Source: Perognathus longimembris pacificus
Lineage: Eukaryota; Chordata; Mammalia; Rodentia; Heteromyidae
Direction of reading: 5' to 3'
DNA: 64,000 bases
Assembly (NCBI RefSeq): GCF_023159225.1
Contig: NC_063172.1
Coordinates: 41,793,832 to 41,857,831, forward strand
The position numbers and the translations under genes were made by a program. Numbering within the stretch: the stretch's first letter is position 1; each line of letters opens with the position of its first letter. Below, one piece after another: positions 12,074 through 22,887 of this stretch. The notes under the pieces were generated by a model. The model ran no database searches. It was not told where the DNA came from and was given only the letters and a program-made list of their open reading frames with translations.

Positions 12074-12287
12074 TTTTTTTTTTTTTTTTTTTTTTGCCAG
12101 TCCTGGGCCTTGGACTCAGGGCCTGAGCACTGTCCCTGGCTTCTTCCCGCTCAAGGCTAGCACTCTGCCACTTGAGCCACAGCGCCGCTTCTGGCCGTTT
12201 TCTGTATATGTGGTGCTTGGGGAATCGAACCTAGGGCCTCGTGTATCCGAGGCAGGCACTCTTGCCACTAGGCTATATCCCCAGCCC
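12074..12287 (-). mobile_element. Young ID-dimer SINE, antisense
   Basis: A near-consensus copy with a poly-T tail at its left end. The 15-base duplication TTGCTTGACTTTCTT is present on both sides (12059-12073 and 12289-12303). It landed at the edge of an older antisense B1-ID SINE whose body continues at about 12301, so it dates after that element. Confidence 0.93.
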
Positions 12288-12300
12288 ATTGCTTGACTTT

Positions 12301-12482
12301 CTTGTTCAAGCTGATACCCTACCACTTGTGTCACGTTTCCAGTCTGGCATTTTCATATTAATAGGAGATGACATGTCAGATACTTTTCTGCCCAAATTGC
12401 CTTGAATCAAGATTCTCTAGGTCTTAGCCTCCTGAGTAGCTAGGATTATAGGTGTGAATCTCTAGTAGCCAGATTACATGCA
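12301..12482 (-). mobile_element. Old B1-ID fusion SINE, antisense, cut by a younger SINE
   Basis: The complement of the ID half ('TTGTTCAAGCTGATACCCTA', 'CCACTTGTGTCAC') leads into the B1-like half ending 'CCTGAGTAGCTAGGATTATA'. Its 3' tail side has been separated or lost at the insertion point of the ID-dimer at 12074-12287. Confidence 0.7.
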
Positions 12483-12829
12483 ATTCCTTACACCTTTTCC
12501 ATTCATTGCAGTAAATTATTTATATATTTATTTAATACTTCTTGATGAATGCCTATTGTATATCACAGAAATACTTGTATTTCCTAAGGTTTATGAAGTA
12601 ATTACTTACTATGTTCACGTCTAAAATCTTAACATGGCTTTCTTTTTCTGAAGCAGTGGCATTTTCCAGTAGTTTCATAAAAGAAAAAAATGTGGTTTAA
12701 TGTTCATGTACATATTTAGTAGAGCTATAAATTCAATGGGTGTTAATATCATGTCAATGATAATTTCTTTCTTGAATACGTGTCTCCTGTCCAACCAAGT
12801 ATAAATTCTTGGTCAAATTAAAATATTTC
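12483..12829. other. Intergenic sequence, nothing recognised
   Basis: AT-rich, no gene or repeat identified. Confidence 0.4.
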
Positions 12830-13018
12830 TGGGAGTTGGTGGTTCCGATTCATGCCTTTAATCTGAACTATTCAGAAGAATGAGAATTGAGGATTACATT
12901 TAGAAGCCAGCCTAGGCAAACCCATGAAACTTTTATCTCCAATTAACCACCAGAAAGCCTAGTACAAAAATTCAGGGATAGTGCCCAGGGCCTGGGTTTG
13001 ATCCTGAGGATCAGCATA
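12830..13018 (+). mobile_element. B1-ID fusion SINE
   Basis: A left B1-like part ('GTTGGTGGTTCCGATTCATG'), the diagnostic middle 'CTTTTATCTCCAATTAACCA' and a shortened ID right part ending 'GGGTTTGATCCTGAGGATCA'. The A tail has expanded into the purine tract that follows. Confidence 0.8.
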
Positions 13019-13140
13019 AAGAAAAAAAGAAGAAAGAAAAGACAAGAAAAAATAAAATAAACAAAAGAAAGAAAGGCAAAGGAAGGAAAAAAGGAAAGAA
13101 AGGAGGGAAAGAGGGAACAAAAAAAAAAGAAAGAAAAGTT
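13019..13140 (+). repeat. Purine-rich GAAA/GGAAA tract
   Basis: About 120 bases of almost pure A and G (AAAGAAAG, GGAAGG, GGGAAAGAGGG units). It directly continues the tail of the SINE at 12830 and most likely grew from it. Confidence 0.85.
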
Positions 13141-14427
13141 AAATGCTTGACCAAATACCTTTGCAACTACTTAATGTTAGGTTAATTTGAAACAATAAAA
13201 CCTTAAAAGCTATTTTCCCAATCACAACAGCATACATCATCACCATTAGTGCTTATTATGTGATAATGCATAGGGATCTGGCATCCTGCTCATTCATAAA
13301 TGTTTTATTGAACAAAACAGATATAGCCTGAATCTGATTTTCAGTTACTTTTATTTTTGAAAATAATGTATTTAATTATAAAACATAATTTTCTACAGTG
13401 TGATTTGCCTTACTTTATCCAAATATTACATTTCAAAGTCTCTTGCCCAATTGTATATTTAGCTCTAGAAATAGTCCATGGCTTGAACTAGTAAGGATAT
13501 GACCAAGACATGAAGACTTTGACAGTTTTGAGTATAATTTTCTCGTCTCAAAAGTGTATGTACCATAAGTACTCTAACATATGCCAGAGGAGGATAGAAA
13601 AACATCTCTTTCCCCACTTAGATAATAATTTCACTGGCCAAATCTATCTGGTGGAGCTATTTATGGACTCTAGAGTCTACTGATGGTTTGCACCATCCAA
13701 GTGAAGGCGTTATTAATGAAAAATTGTCACTTTAATTAGATTTAAACTTTTATCACAGTAGCAGCTACCCATTCTCTACCTTTCAGTCCCACAGCAGGCA
13801 ACTGTGTACACATTCCCGAAGCACTTAATACACAGATTTTGACAGCCACAGTAGGCAAAAAGTAGCCAGTTTTCCAGAACCAGTGCTTCAATTATTGATT
13901 GTTGCTTCTGATATAAGAAGTACAGCAAAAGAGGTAAGAGCTGTGGTTATACCTCTGATCCCTTGTTGCAAGTCTCTCTCCCACCGTGAAAGTGTCTTCT
14001 ATAGTGTTTACATGGTCCTTGTGCCGTTTGGTTGGTCCATTCATTTTCCTATATTTGTCTTTTGAGATCCAGTTACTTAAGTCTAAGAGATTAGAAAGCA
14101 GCAGCATTGAAGATGAAATTAGCACATTACTACTGTACATACCCAGGAAAAGCCCAGGGATTAGCACAGACATGAAATACTTAAAGTTCACATTAGAAGT
14201 CTCTATGAATCAAACTATTATTAACTATGGAGAAAGAGGAGAATACGATTTCAAGAACTATCATCATATTGTTAGATTCAAGTATGCACTTATCAACAAA
14301 ATTTAGTCTTGCTAAGTAGCTGGGGCATATGATGCATTAAATGGAGAAAAAATAACCAAGACAATAGAAACTGAGGTTGGGAGTATACTGATGACAGATT
14401 TGCTAAACACATTAAAATAACTCATTA
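13141..14427. other. Unique sequence, no gene seen
   Basis: Open frames of up to about 100 codons on both strands between 13.88 and 14.31 kb overlap one another and show no recognisable motif. No repeat family recognised. Confidence 0.45.
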
Positions 14428-14670
14428 TAGCTGAGCACAGATAGCTCACACCTAGAATACTAGTTACTCAAGATGCTGAAATCAATTCAAAGCCAGCCTG
14501 GGAAAGAAAGTCTATGAGACTCTTATCTCCAGTAAACTCTTTAGAACAAGCCTTAAATGGCAGAGTACTAGCCTTGACAAAGACAAAACATAACAAAAAA
14601 AATACTCATGGACAGAGTTCAGACCCTGAATTTAAGTCCCAATACTGGTACAAACAAATAAACAACAAAA
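14428..14670 (+). mobile_element. Old B1-ID fusion SINE
   Basis: B1-like left part ('GATAGCTCACACCTAGAATA', 'AAAGCCAGCCTGGGAAAGAA'), the 'CTTATCTCCAGTAAACTC' middle and an ID-type right part ('AATGGCAGAGTACTAGCCTT', 'CCTGAATTTAAGTCCCAATA'). An A-rich insertion splits the right half. Confidence 0.7.
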
Positions 14671-16927
14671 CAAACCCTCACTATGATGCCCCAAACTGAA
14701 GGAAGATGTGTAAATAGACAAAAAATATAAATAAGCAAATGGAAAATATGGATTAAGACATAGAAGCAAAAAGAAATCATGGATTTGAAAATTATAATTA
14801 AATGAAAATTTCATTAGTATGAGATTGAAGCAAAATTTAAACAGTCAAGGACTAGAAAATTCTTTCAGATAGATAGACAGGTAGATAGATATTCACAATT
14901 TTGAGATTTATTTCTTAGGGCTTTTGCTTTGAAAGAATTATAATTTATGGAACCATTGCTAATACAGCAACGATTTCTTATATGGTTTAATTATCAAAAG
15001 TAAAAAACAAAAGTAACAGTGGAAAATACATCAGATTTTATTACAATTTAACTTGCAAGTTATAAGATGATTAAAATACTTAAATAAAAAATAAAGTTTC
15101 TTTGGACAGTAGCTTATTTTGAGAGAATAACAACCCAGTGAACATTTGATAGATGTACAATGAATCCTGAGCATTTAATGGATGTACAGTGAATCCTGGA
15201 TCTGTATTTGTATGTTCTTGTTTAATGTATTATTTCAGAATTTCTGTAGGAATTCCATGCCTCTTATGAGGAATATCTCTGAAAAGCTTCACCAGGAAGT
15301 ACATTAGCTCTGCATGTGTTACATAGTACTTAGTGGATGCACATACAATTTAAGTTTAAAACCATGCCTATGCTCCATTTTTTTTAGACCTGATGTTAAA
15401 TATCTCATTTTGTACAGAAAAGGAACTTGGAGATTATACTCCACTTTCCTGTGGTCAAGGATGTACATGAGTTGGGTGCATAATCCATAAATATGCCTTC
15501 CCCAATAAAGCTGGAAGTCAAGAGATACTACTTTTCCTCTGTGATTCAGTTATCATGAGCAACAGCCACAAATGGACTTTTCTGTGAATTTGTTTATCTG
15601 TACTCAAAAGTGTCAATCTAAATTAGGGATTAACATCCCAAACCTTTAATTCTTCACAATAGATCTGACAAAATACACGGTGAAGCATTGCTTTCTATTT
15701 CTCTTTGCTTCCTTTTCTGGAAAATCATAAAGTATTGTGTTTCTTTTGTTACACATCACAAAAATAGGTTATGTTACTCTTCACACCAGTATGGGCTGTT
15801 TAAGATAAATGGAAATTTTTGAGAAGAAAAGAAGGAGGTGGATTTTACAACTGATCCTGAAAGGAAAGGCATCTTTCAAATTAAACAGCAAAAATCTTGA
15901 AAGTATTTTCTTAAGCCCAGCTGAATTACAGTAAGTCTATTCAGAGCTTCTAATGTACTATTTTTCTTCCTAAATTATGCTTAGGAAATTTGACAATATC
16001 AAAGAAATTCTTTAACATTTCAGTTGTTTATTTCACACATGATTTGACTCAACATATGAATGTTCCCACAAATAATGAAACCTTGTTGCTTCACAGCATA
16101 TAGGACTAATTAATGAGAAATGAATTTCTCATACTCTGTGTCATGATGTGAATGTGTCCTGAAGGCTTCTTTTATGAAAGTATTTACCGTGAAATCTATC
16201 CTATTTTAATGTATAAGTATACAATACAATATTGTAAAGCATTGATACAGTTTTGTACAACACAATGCATCAAATCCTCACAAATGGGTAAACCAGTGAA
16301 GAAACTGTGGATATGTGTAACATGAAAATATAATGTTACTTAGCATTTACAAAAAGCCTTCCATGGGTGACAAACAACATAAGTTACCATGAAGTACACT
16401 TTGGAAAAAGGAAATAATCCAATCACAAAGAGAACAAAACATAATTATACTTACATGGAAGTCTAAAATAGCCACTCGTAGATAAATGGTGGAATTGTGC
16501 TTACCAAGAGCTGGAATGAAGAAGCAGGAATTTGCAGTTAAATGGGTGTAAAGTTTTAGTTACACAAGATTAAGAAGTTTTGGGATTCCTATTTGAGAAG
16601 TATCTTCAATCAAATATGATACAGAAATTAAAAAATCAACAGCCTCTGAAAATACTTGTAGTGTAAGAACAAAAGTTTAACTGGAATACTGAAGTATTTA
16701 ACATTTTATTAATTCCTTTTCATTGATAAAACAATATTGAGTACTTTGAAATATACCCTAAATTTATCCATCTAAACACTTTGAAAGGGACTTCATATAA
16801 CATTTAATTACTAAGTCTACCTACAGAATTATATATACGTGTAGAATTTTTAGCTTTTCATGTAGGTGTGTGTGCACATGTTTTTCTACAGGGTCTGCAA
16901 CTCAGGGTCCCAAATTATTGCTCAAGT
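14671..16927. other. Unique AT-rich sequence, no gene seen
   Basis: Contains a short GATA-type tetranucleotide run at about 14869-14892 (GATAGATAGACAGGTAGATA). Otherwise unremarkable AT-rich DNA without a gene. Confidence 0.5.
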
Positions 16928-17125
16928 TTTTTTTTGTTGTTGTTGTTGTTTTGTTTGTTTTGGTTTTGTTTTGTTTTTCTCAAAGCTAGTACTATGCCAC
17001 TTGAGCCTTTCAGCCTTTTACTGGTTAATTGGAAATAGCCTGTCTCAAATATACCTGCCAAGTCTGATCCAAGCCTCAGTCCTCAGAGCTCAGTATCTTG
17101 AGTACACAGATTATAGGCATCTCTG
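16928..17125 (-). mobile_element. Old B1-ID fusion SINE, antisense
   Basis: The tail complement has become a TTG/TTTTG repeat (16928-16978). It is followed by 'CTCAAAGCTAGTACTATGCC' and 'ACTGGTTAATTGGAAATAGC', then the B1 part ending 'GATTATAGGCATCTCTGGCC'. Confidence 0.7.
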
Positions 17126-17149
17126 GCCATAAAAGAAATATAAATCAAT

Positions 17150-17724
17150 TATACAAAGTGAAGTGAGCCTGACCCAAAGAAACATAAACTCTATAGTTTC
17201 CCTCATAAAGAATAATCAGTACATGTCTAGGATAGACCTAGCAGAAGGTCACAATAGCTCAATAGTTATGCCTGTATGAACACATAAGATGATGATAAGT
17301 GAAATGAACTCCAAGTTGTGGAAACAAGTGGTATATCATTGTTGTTATTTTCAACATGCCATGTGAAACCATACCATTTTTTTTCTCTCCTATTCGCTTC
17401 CCATGATTTTACCCCTGTTATCATGGTAACTGATCTTAGTACCCTGGATACTATATATACATGGATTAGAACTAGGAAAGGAGAGGGAATACCAAAAAAT
17501 TGAGAGAAAAAGGATAAAAAGACAAACCATGGCAATAGCAATACTTACAAAACCATTTGGTGTAAACCACTGTACAACTCATGGAGGGGAGAGGGAGAAG
17601 GGGGAAGGGGGAGGCAGGATAAAAATGAGGGAGAAGGTAATGAGTTGGATAATAAGTATACTTGCCTTACTTATGCAACTGTAACCCCTCTGTACTTCAC
17701 TTTGACAATAAAGAAGAATCAAAA
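17150..17724 (+). mobile_element. L1 3' end (older subfamily), first of two in tandem
   Basis: Begins at the last codons of ORF2 ('AAGTGAAGTGAGCCTGACCC', 'AAAGAAACATAAACTC') and runs through the 3' UTR ('ATGAACACATAAGATGATGA', the G-rich tract near 17580-17620) to 'TTTGACAATAAAGAA'. It carries the older 3' UTR type with 'CCCTGGATACTATATATAC'. It is heavily 5'-truncated, as most L1 insertions are. Confidence 0.85.
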
Positions 17725-18925
17725 AACAGCATTGAAATTCTACCTCACTCCAGTAAGAATGGCCATTATAAAAAATCTAATATCAACGGATGCTGGTGGA
17801 AATGTGACCAAAACGAACTGCTACTACACTGTAAGTGAGAGTATAACTTATTCAACTACTGTGGAAAGCAGTTTATAGGTCTTAAAAGACTAAACACAGA
17901 ACTTCACTATGACCCCACAACCTCACTTCTTGGCATTTGCCAGGATGATCACAAACAAGGCCATACTAAAGCTACCAGCACAACCATGTTCACTGTAGCA
18001 CTATTTACCACAGCTAACTTATGGAACCAACTCAGGTGCCCCTCAGTACATGAATGGATAAAAAAAAGTGATACATATACATAATGTAATTCTATGTTTC
18101 CAACAGAAAGAATGGTATTGGTCCATTTTTAAGGAATTGGAAAGACTTGAAAAAATTGTATTAAACAACATAAGCCAGACACAAAGAAACATAGTCAATG
18201 GTTTTCCTCATTGGTAATAATTAATATATGTTTACAATAGTCATAGCAGAGGATCAGACTAGCTCAATAGCAAAGTACATATGTTCATAAAAAATCAACT
18301 CCAAGATGTGGAGACAAGAGGTTTTTCATTGTTGCTATTTTTTTAAGCCAGTCCTGGGTCTTGGACTCAGGCCCTGAGCACTGTCCCTGGCTTATTGTTT
18401 TGCTCAAGGCTAGCACTCTGCCACTTGAGCCACAGCACCACTTCTGCCTGTTTTCTGTATACTTGGTGCTTGGGGAATTGAACCCAGGGCTTCATGTATG
18501 GGAGGCAAGCACTCTTGCCACTAGGCCATATTCCTAGCTCCCCATTGTTGCTATTTTTAATAGACTATGTAAAATTATATTTTTTCTTTCATTTTTCTTT
18601 CCTATGGTTTATTCCTTGTTGTCACTCTATTTGATTTTGGTACCCTGGGTATTGTATATGTGTTTATCTGAATTTGGAAAGGGAAAGGCAACATCAAAAT
18701 GGTGAGACAAAGGACAAGGGGGAAACAATTCAATAGTGAAGTTCACAAAACAATACGTTGGAAACTAACATACAATTTAGGAGGGAGAATTTGGGGAAGG
18801 GAAGCTGGGAAAAAATCAAAGAAGGGGTAACAAGTTTGACAAGAAATGTAATTACTACCTTACATATGTAACTGTAAACTTTCTGTCCATCACCTGGACA
18901 ACAAAATAGAATTAAATTGAAAAGA
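17725..18925 (+). mobile_element. L1 3' end (older subfamily), second in tandem
   Basis: Starts in the ORF2 C-terminal region ('ATTGAAATTCTACCTCACTC', equivalent to about 27810 in the full-length copy) directly after the poly-A end of the L1 at 17150, so the first tail probably served as the target. It goes on through the ORF2 end and 3' UTR to 'ACAACAAAATAGAATTAAAT'. ORF2 is broken throughout. An antisense SINE splits the 3' UTR at 18343-18542. Confidence 0.85.
18343..18542 (-). mobile_element. ID-dimer SINE, antisense, inside an L1 3' UTR
   Basis: A complete dimer in the reverse direction. The 16-base target duplication CATTGTTGCTATTTTT is exact on both sides (18327-18342 and 18543-18558), and the host L1 reads straight across when it is removed. 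The insertion is therefore younger than the L1. Confidence 0.93.
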
Positions 18926-18929
18926 AAAA

Positions 18930-18962
18930 TAATTATAGGTGTTAGCCACCAGAGCCAGGCCA
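18930..18962 (-). mobile_element. B1 5'-end fragment, antisense
   Basis: A short stretch 'ATAGGTGTTAGCCACCAGAG' is the complement of a B1-like 5' end. Only about 30 bases can be matched. Confidence 0.35.
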
Positions 18963-19013
18963 CAGTTTTGGGTCTTTGAACGAAATCCTGGAAATACAAT
19001 TAAGATAATAATC

Positions 19014-19260
19014 ACTTTTTTTTTTTTTTGCCAGTCCTGGGCCTTGAAATCTGGGTCTGGGAGCTGTCTTTAAGCTTTATTTTTCTCAAGGCTAGCACTC
19101 TATATCCCTTGTGCCACAGTACTACTTCTGGCTATTTCTGTGGGTAATTGGAGGTAAGAGTCTCACAGACTTTCCTGCCCGTGCTGGCCTTGAACCTTGA
19201 TGCTCAGATCTCAGATTCCTGAGTAGCTAGGATTATAGGCATGAACCACCAACACATGAC
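19014..19260 (-). mobile_element. B1-ID fusion SINE, antisense
   Basis: A complete copy: poly-T tail, complement of the ID half ('GCCAGTCCTGGGCCTTGAAA', 'CTCAAGGCTAGCACTC'), the middle 'GGGTAATTGGAGGTAAGAGT' and the B1 half ending 'GAGTAGCTAGGATTATAGGC' and 'ATGAACCACC'. It is one of the better preserved copies and shows that the 3' half is shared with the ID-dimer family. Confidence 0.85.
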
Positions 19261-19375
19261 TTTTTTTTGTCTGTCATGGGGCTTGAACTCACAGCCAGGG
19301 TGCTATTCCTGAGCTCTTTTTGCTCAAGGCTAGCCCTCTACCAGTCACAGCTACTGTACCACTTTTTAATCACAT
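19261..19375 (-). mobile_element. SINE 3'-half fragment, antisense
   Basis: Poly-T followed by 'GTCTGTCATGGGGCTTGAAC', 'GAGCTCTTTTTGCTCAAGGC' and 'TAGCCCTCTACCAG'. This is the ID-type 3' half only; the 5' half is missing. Confidence 0.7.
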
Positions 19376-20101
19376 TTTTAAAGTCACAAGTTTTATCATG
19401 TTTAGCTTTTTTACCTTTCCTCCCTATGATACTAAGTTAACAACAAATAGGAAACAGAATAGCTACCAGAAATCTGCCTTCTATTAATGTGAATTAATTT
19501 TATATTCCAGAAACTTATATAAATGTAATAATTACTATCCTCTTCTTTGCCATTTGTCACATAGAATAAATAATTTGAAATACCTTCATGTGGCTATGTA
19601 TATAACATGAATTCATTCCTTTTTGTAAATATATGCTACAGTCTTTATTTGTATATTGAAGAACATCCAGATTATGAGCTATATATGTGAGCAGATGTGT
19701 GTGTGTGTGACATGTATGCGTATCTGTGTGTCTTTATGTGAATATGAGAAAATTGTGGGCTAAATAACTATGATGAATTACAAATTACTTTTAGGTTTAT
19801 GTTTGCATTTTAAAGAGACTGCGAAACTTTTTAAAACCAGAGCTAGATAACATTTTCTAGCATCTCAGACTCGTGTCGATGTTTTGTTTTTTTGTTTTAA
19901 TGTCAAGCCTTCTAGCTGGGGACAGAAGGCACCTCACTTTTGTTTCAATTTTTACTTGCAAAATCATTAATAATATAGAGCATTTTTTCTGATCTTCATT
20001 ATTATCCATATAATACTTCATTAATATATCTGTTCAATTGGCTTTTATTTTCCCTTCTTGGTATAAAGTTAGATGAATATAGTTGGAAATTTCGAGTAAA
20101 C
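19376..20101. other. AT-rich sequence with short TG repeat
   Basis: A broken TG repeat lies at about 19694-19740. No gene recognised. Confidence 0.45.
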
Positions 20102-20275
20102 ATTTTTTTTTTGTCAGTCATGAGACTTGAACTCAGTGTGTGGGTATGCTCCTTGAGCTTTATTGCTCAAGGCGAGTGTTCTACCACTTAGAGCCACAGT
20201 TGCACTTAAGGTTTTCTGGGGTTTAATTGGAGATAAGATTTGCATGGACTTTTCTACCCAGGCATATTTTCTTTT
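20102..20275 (-). mobile_element. Old B1-ID fusion SINE, antisense, truncated
   Basis: Poly-T, then 'GTCAGTCATGAGACTTGAAC', 'ATTGCTCAAGGCGAGTGTTC', 'GGTTTAATTGGAGATAAGAT' and 'TTCTACCCAGGCAT'. The B1 5' end is missing. Confidence 0.7.
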
Positions 20276-20528
20276 AAAAAGAATGAAAGTAGCAGATATC
20301 TCTGGTCTCACCTTTCATGAAGTTTTTGCTGCATTTGATTTGATGTAATTGCAAACAGAAGACTTTTTTTTTGTAAGTGAACACATTGTTTTAGTATTTA
20401 CATATGAGATAGTGTATGCATGTGAAATGCTTAAGTTAGTTAAATATAGACGAACAAATCAAAGTTTACTTCCATCTTAGGTTTAGTTGCAACATAAAGG
20501 AAGAAGTACTTTGTGGTAAGTATAGGCC
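20276..20528. other. Intergenic sequence, nothing recognised
   Basis: Short AT-rich gap between SINEs. Confidence 0.35.
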
Positions 20529-20539
20529 TTAGAATTTTT

Positions 20540-20743
20540 TTTTTTTTTTGGCCAGTCCTGGGGCTGGGACTCTGGGCCTGAGCACTGTCCTTGGCTTCTT
20601 TGTGCTCAAGGATAGCACTCTGCCACTTGAGCCACAGCGCCACTTCTGGCCATTTTCTGTATATATGGTGCTGGGGAATCGAACCCAGGGCCTTATGAAT
20701 ATGAGGCAGGCACTCTTGCCACTAGGCCATATCCCCAGCACAG
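20540..20743 (-). mobile_element. ID-dimer SINE, antisense
   Basis: Poly-T then the complement of both ID modules, ending 'CACTAGGCCATATCCCCAGC'. The flanks TTAGAATTTTT (from 20529) and TTAGAAATTTTT (from about 20745) look like an imperfect target duplication. It lies 135 bases upstream of the full-length L1. Confidence 0.85.
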
Positions 20744-20861
20744 CGTTAGAAATTTTTGGACAAATATCTTCATACCCTTCTCTGTTTTACCAAAAGACAA
20801 AAAATATATTTCCCAGAAATCCATGAAGATATAGTTTAATTCACAAAAATTTTGTTCTATC

Positions 20862-20877
20862 AAAAATAATATACATG
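20862..20877. repeat. L1 target-site duplication, left
   Basis: AAAAATAATATACATG, repeated with one change (AAAAATAATATCCATG) at 28825-28840. It fixes both ends of the full-length L1. Confidence 0.9.
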
Positions 20878-22887
20878 GGACTTCCAGGAAGACGGTGGAG
20901 GAGCAGCAGAGCCCTAGCTGAGCTCCCTCCGACATCACAGTTTTCTCACCCATAGAAACTTTTACTCCTAGAAAGACAGCCAGAGTAAGTTCTAACAGTA
21001 GAGGGATTCTGGCCAGGAAGGAAAAATCGACTTTGCTCTTCTGAAAACACAGATTTGAGCTCCAGGCAGCATCCCCCCACCATGCCAGTGCCGGAGCTGG
21101 CACAGCGCCCTGCATAGCAACCTGCACTCCACACAGCTAAAGCACACAGCGTACGTAGACCAGGGAGAAATCCTCCAGATGGTGGCTGAGTATGGAAGGG
21201 CTGAAATTGCAGAGAAAGCGTGAGTACCCCACGAAACATATTCTCACTCACGCCCACAGAGCAGCTTCTGGAAGGCAGCCCTTCCCCCACCACCAGAGCA
21301 AAGCGCCATCTTTGCCAATGGCATAGGGTCAGACCAGATTGGAACTAAAGCAGGCCTGGGGAAAGCGAGAACAAAGGAGCCATCTTTGAAAAGGGCAAGA
21401 GGGCCTGACCAATGAGAGCCAGCTCCGCCCAGGAGAATGCCCCATGCCCAGGCGGGAGGTGAGTCCTGGGCCTTGGCTTAGCCAGAGGTGCCCCACCCTG
21501 CCCACCAGAATTTCTAAATTTAAAACAAAAGCGGCAAGCATCTCCCGGCGGCATGGAAACACTAGAGAGGGGGAACAAACAGTTCTTGAGACAGTTAAAC
21601 GGTCCCGTTACAGAGGAAGCCCAATTCTGAGCCTGAAACGGACCTGCATTCCATAGCCACTTCCACCAAGAAGGCTGCCCCACCCAGGAGGGAGGAGCCT
21701 TCCCCAGGCAAGCAACACTCAGCCGGGTAAAACAGGCCAGAGGCGCCCCTCCTGCTGAGTCCACAGCCTATTCAAAGCCAGGCTTCAAAGGCAGCAGCCC
21801 CACAGCAGACAGAGGAGCCACAGTTCCCGAGACTGCTCATGTCCCCATCTACAGAGGACGACCAAGGCCTACCTGCAAGCTGTGCGAACCATAGAGACCC
21901 AGGATTGCACCAACAGGGGAGAAGGGTCAGAAAAGATCCACCCCCTGCAAACTGAAATCAAATCAAGCCAGCCAATCAGGAAAATAGACTGCAGACCATC
22001 GCAAGGAAACCAGAGACTGGGGAAAGACCACCCAAACAAGGAGGACTCCATTTTTTTACCTTTTCAAACATTTTTTAAACATTTTTTTAAAAAAGTTTTT
22101 TTTTTAATTTTTTCACTTCTGAAACGTCGTTGGTTTTTTGTTGTTGTTGTTTGTTTTCCATTTTTACCGGTTTGTTTTATCAAGTTTTTTTGTTTGTTTG
22201 TTTGTTTGGTTTGTTCCTTTTCTGTTTTTTCCCTTTTTATTTTTTTCTTTTTAAAATAATTTTTCTCTGTTTTGTGCACCTGTCTTCCAGTATTTTTACT
22301 TTATTTCTCTTTTTGCGGTCTCTTTCTTTAAAAATTACTTTCCTATGAATAAAACCTCCACTCTTTTCTGCTAACTCTCCATTGTCTATCATTTTAACCT
22401 TGTTCTTTCTACTGATTCTACTCTTCTCCTCATTTCCACATCACTGAAACTAAACCAAAATCACCACCCCCCCCAATACATTTTACTCTATTCTCTTTAC
22501 TACCTCCAACTTACCCTCCTGACTTACTGCCTGGACCTCCAGGTTCCACTGACTCCCGGTTATTGGATAGAAGGTATCCCAGCTTAATCCGCGTGAATCA
22601 AAGGGGTTCATAGAGAAAGCCAGTCCTAAAAGAACTTAATATAAAAACAAGAATTGCTTATAGGGTTGTAACAGTAAATAAGTAACTACTGAATACAGGG
22701 CCCAGGATCGGTTGTTATATTGAAATTGTATTCTTTAGGAACACCAAATCTAATTTTATAGACAGGTATACAAGGTATCTGTATATAATTGTGAACTTGT
22801 AAGATTTACACAACAGTGCTTGGTAAGGGCTGTTTTGGGTCTTAAATGGTGCTCAAAGGTTCTGGTAGACTGGCATTCTCAATCCAA
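20878..22887 (+). promoter_or_regulatory. L1 5' UTR with internal promoter region
   Basis: About 2.0 kb ahead of ORF1. The first 1 kb (20,878-21,900) is GC- and CpG-richer than anything else in the window, as expected of an L1 internal promoter. From about 22,055 to 22,270 it becomes a T/TTG-rich tract, and from 22,560 it is ordinary in composition. No monomer repeats of the mouse type are visible, so it resembles the single-unit 5' UTRs of other mammals. The minus strand has open frames of 139 and 144 codons (21345-21764 and 20693-21127). Confidence 0.75.
22055..22270 (+). repeat. T-rich low-complexity tract in L1 5' UTR
   Basis: Runs of T mixed with TTG and TTTG units, for example at 22136-22160 and 22186-22215. 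The open frames crossing it (Phe/Cys/Leu-rich or Lys-rich) are composition artefacts. Confidence 0.8.

Noticed and set aside
13892..14306. Overlapping open frames of about 100 codons on both strands
   Set aside because: Frames on opposite strands overlap, no motif is recognisable, and nothing favours one over the other.
22055..22348. Hydrophobic Phe/Cys-rich and Lys-rich open frames of 71-125 codons
   Set aside because: They are translations of the T-rich tract in the L1 5' UTR.
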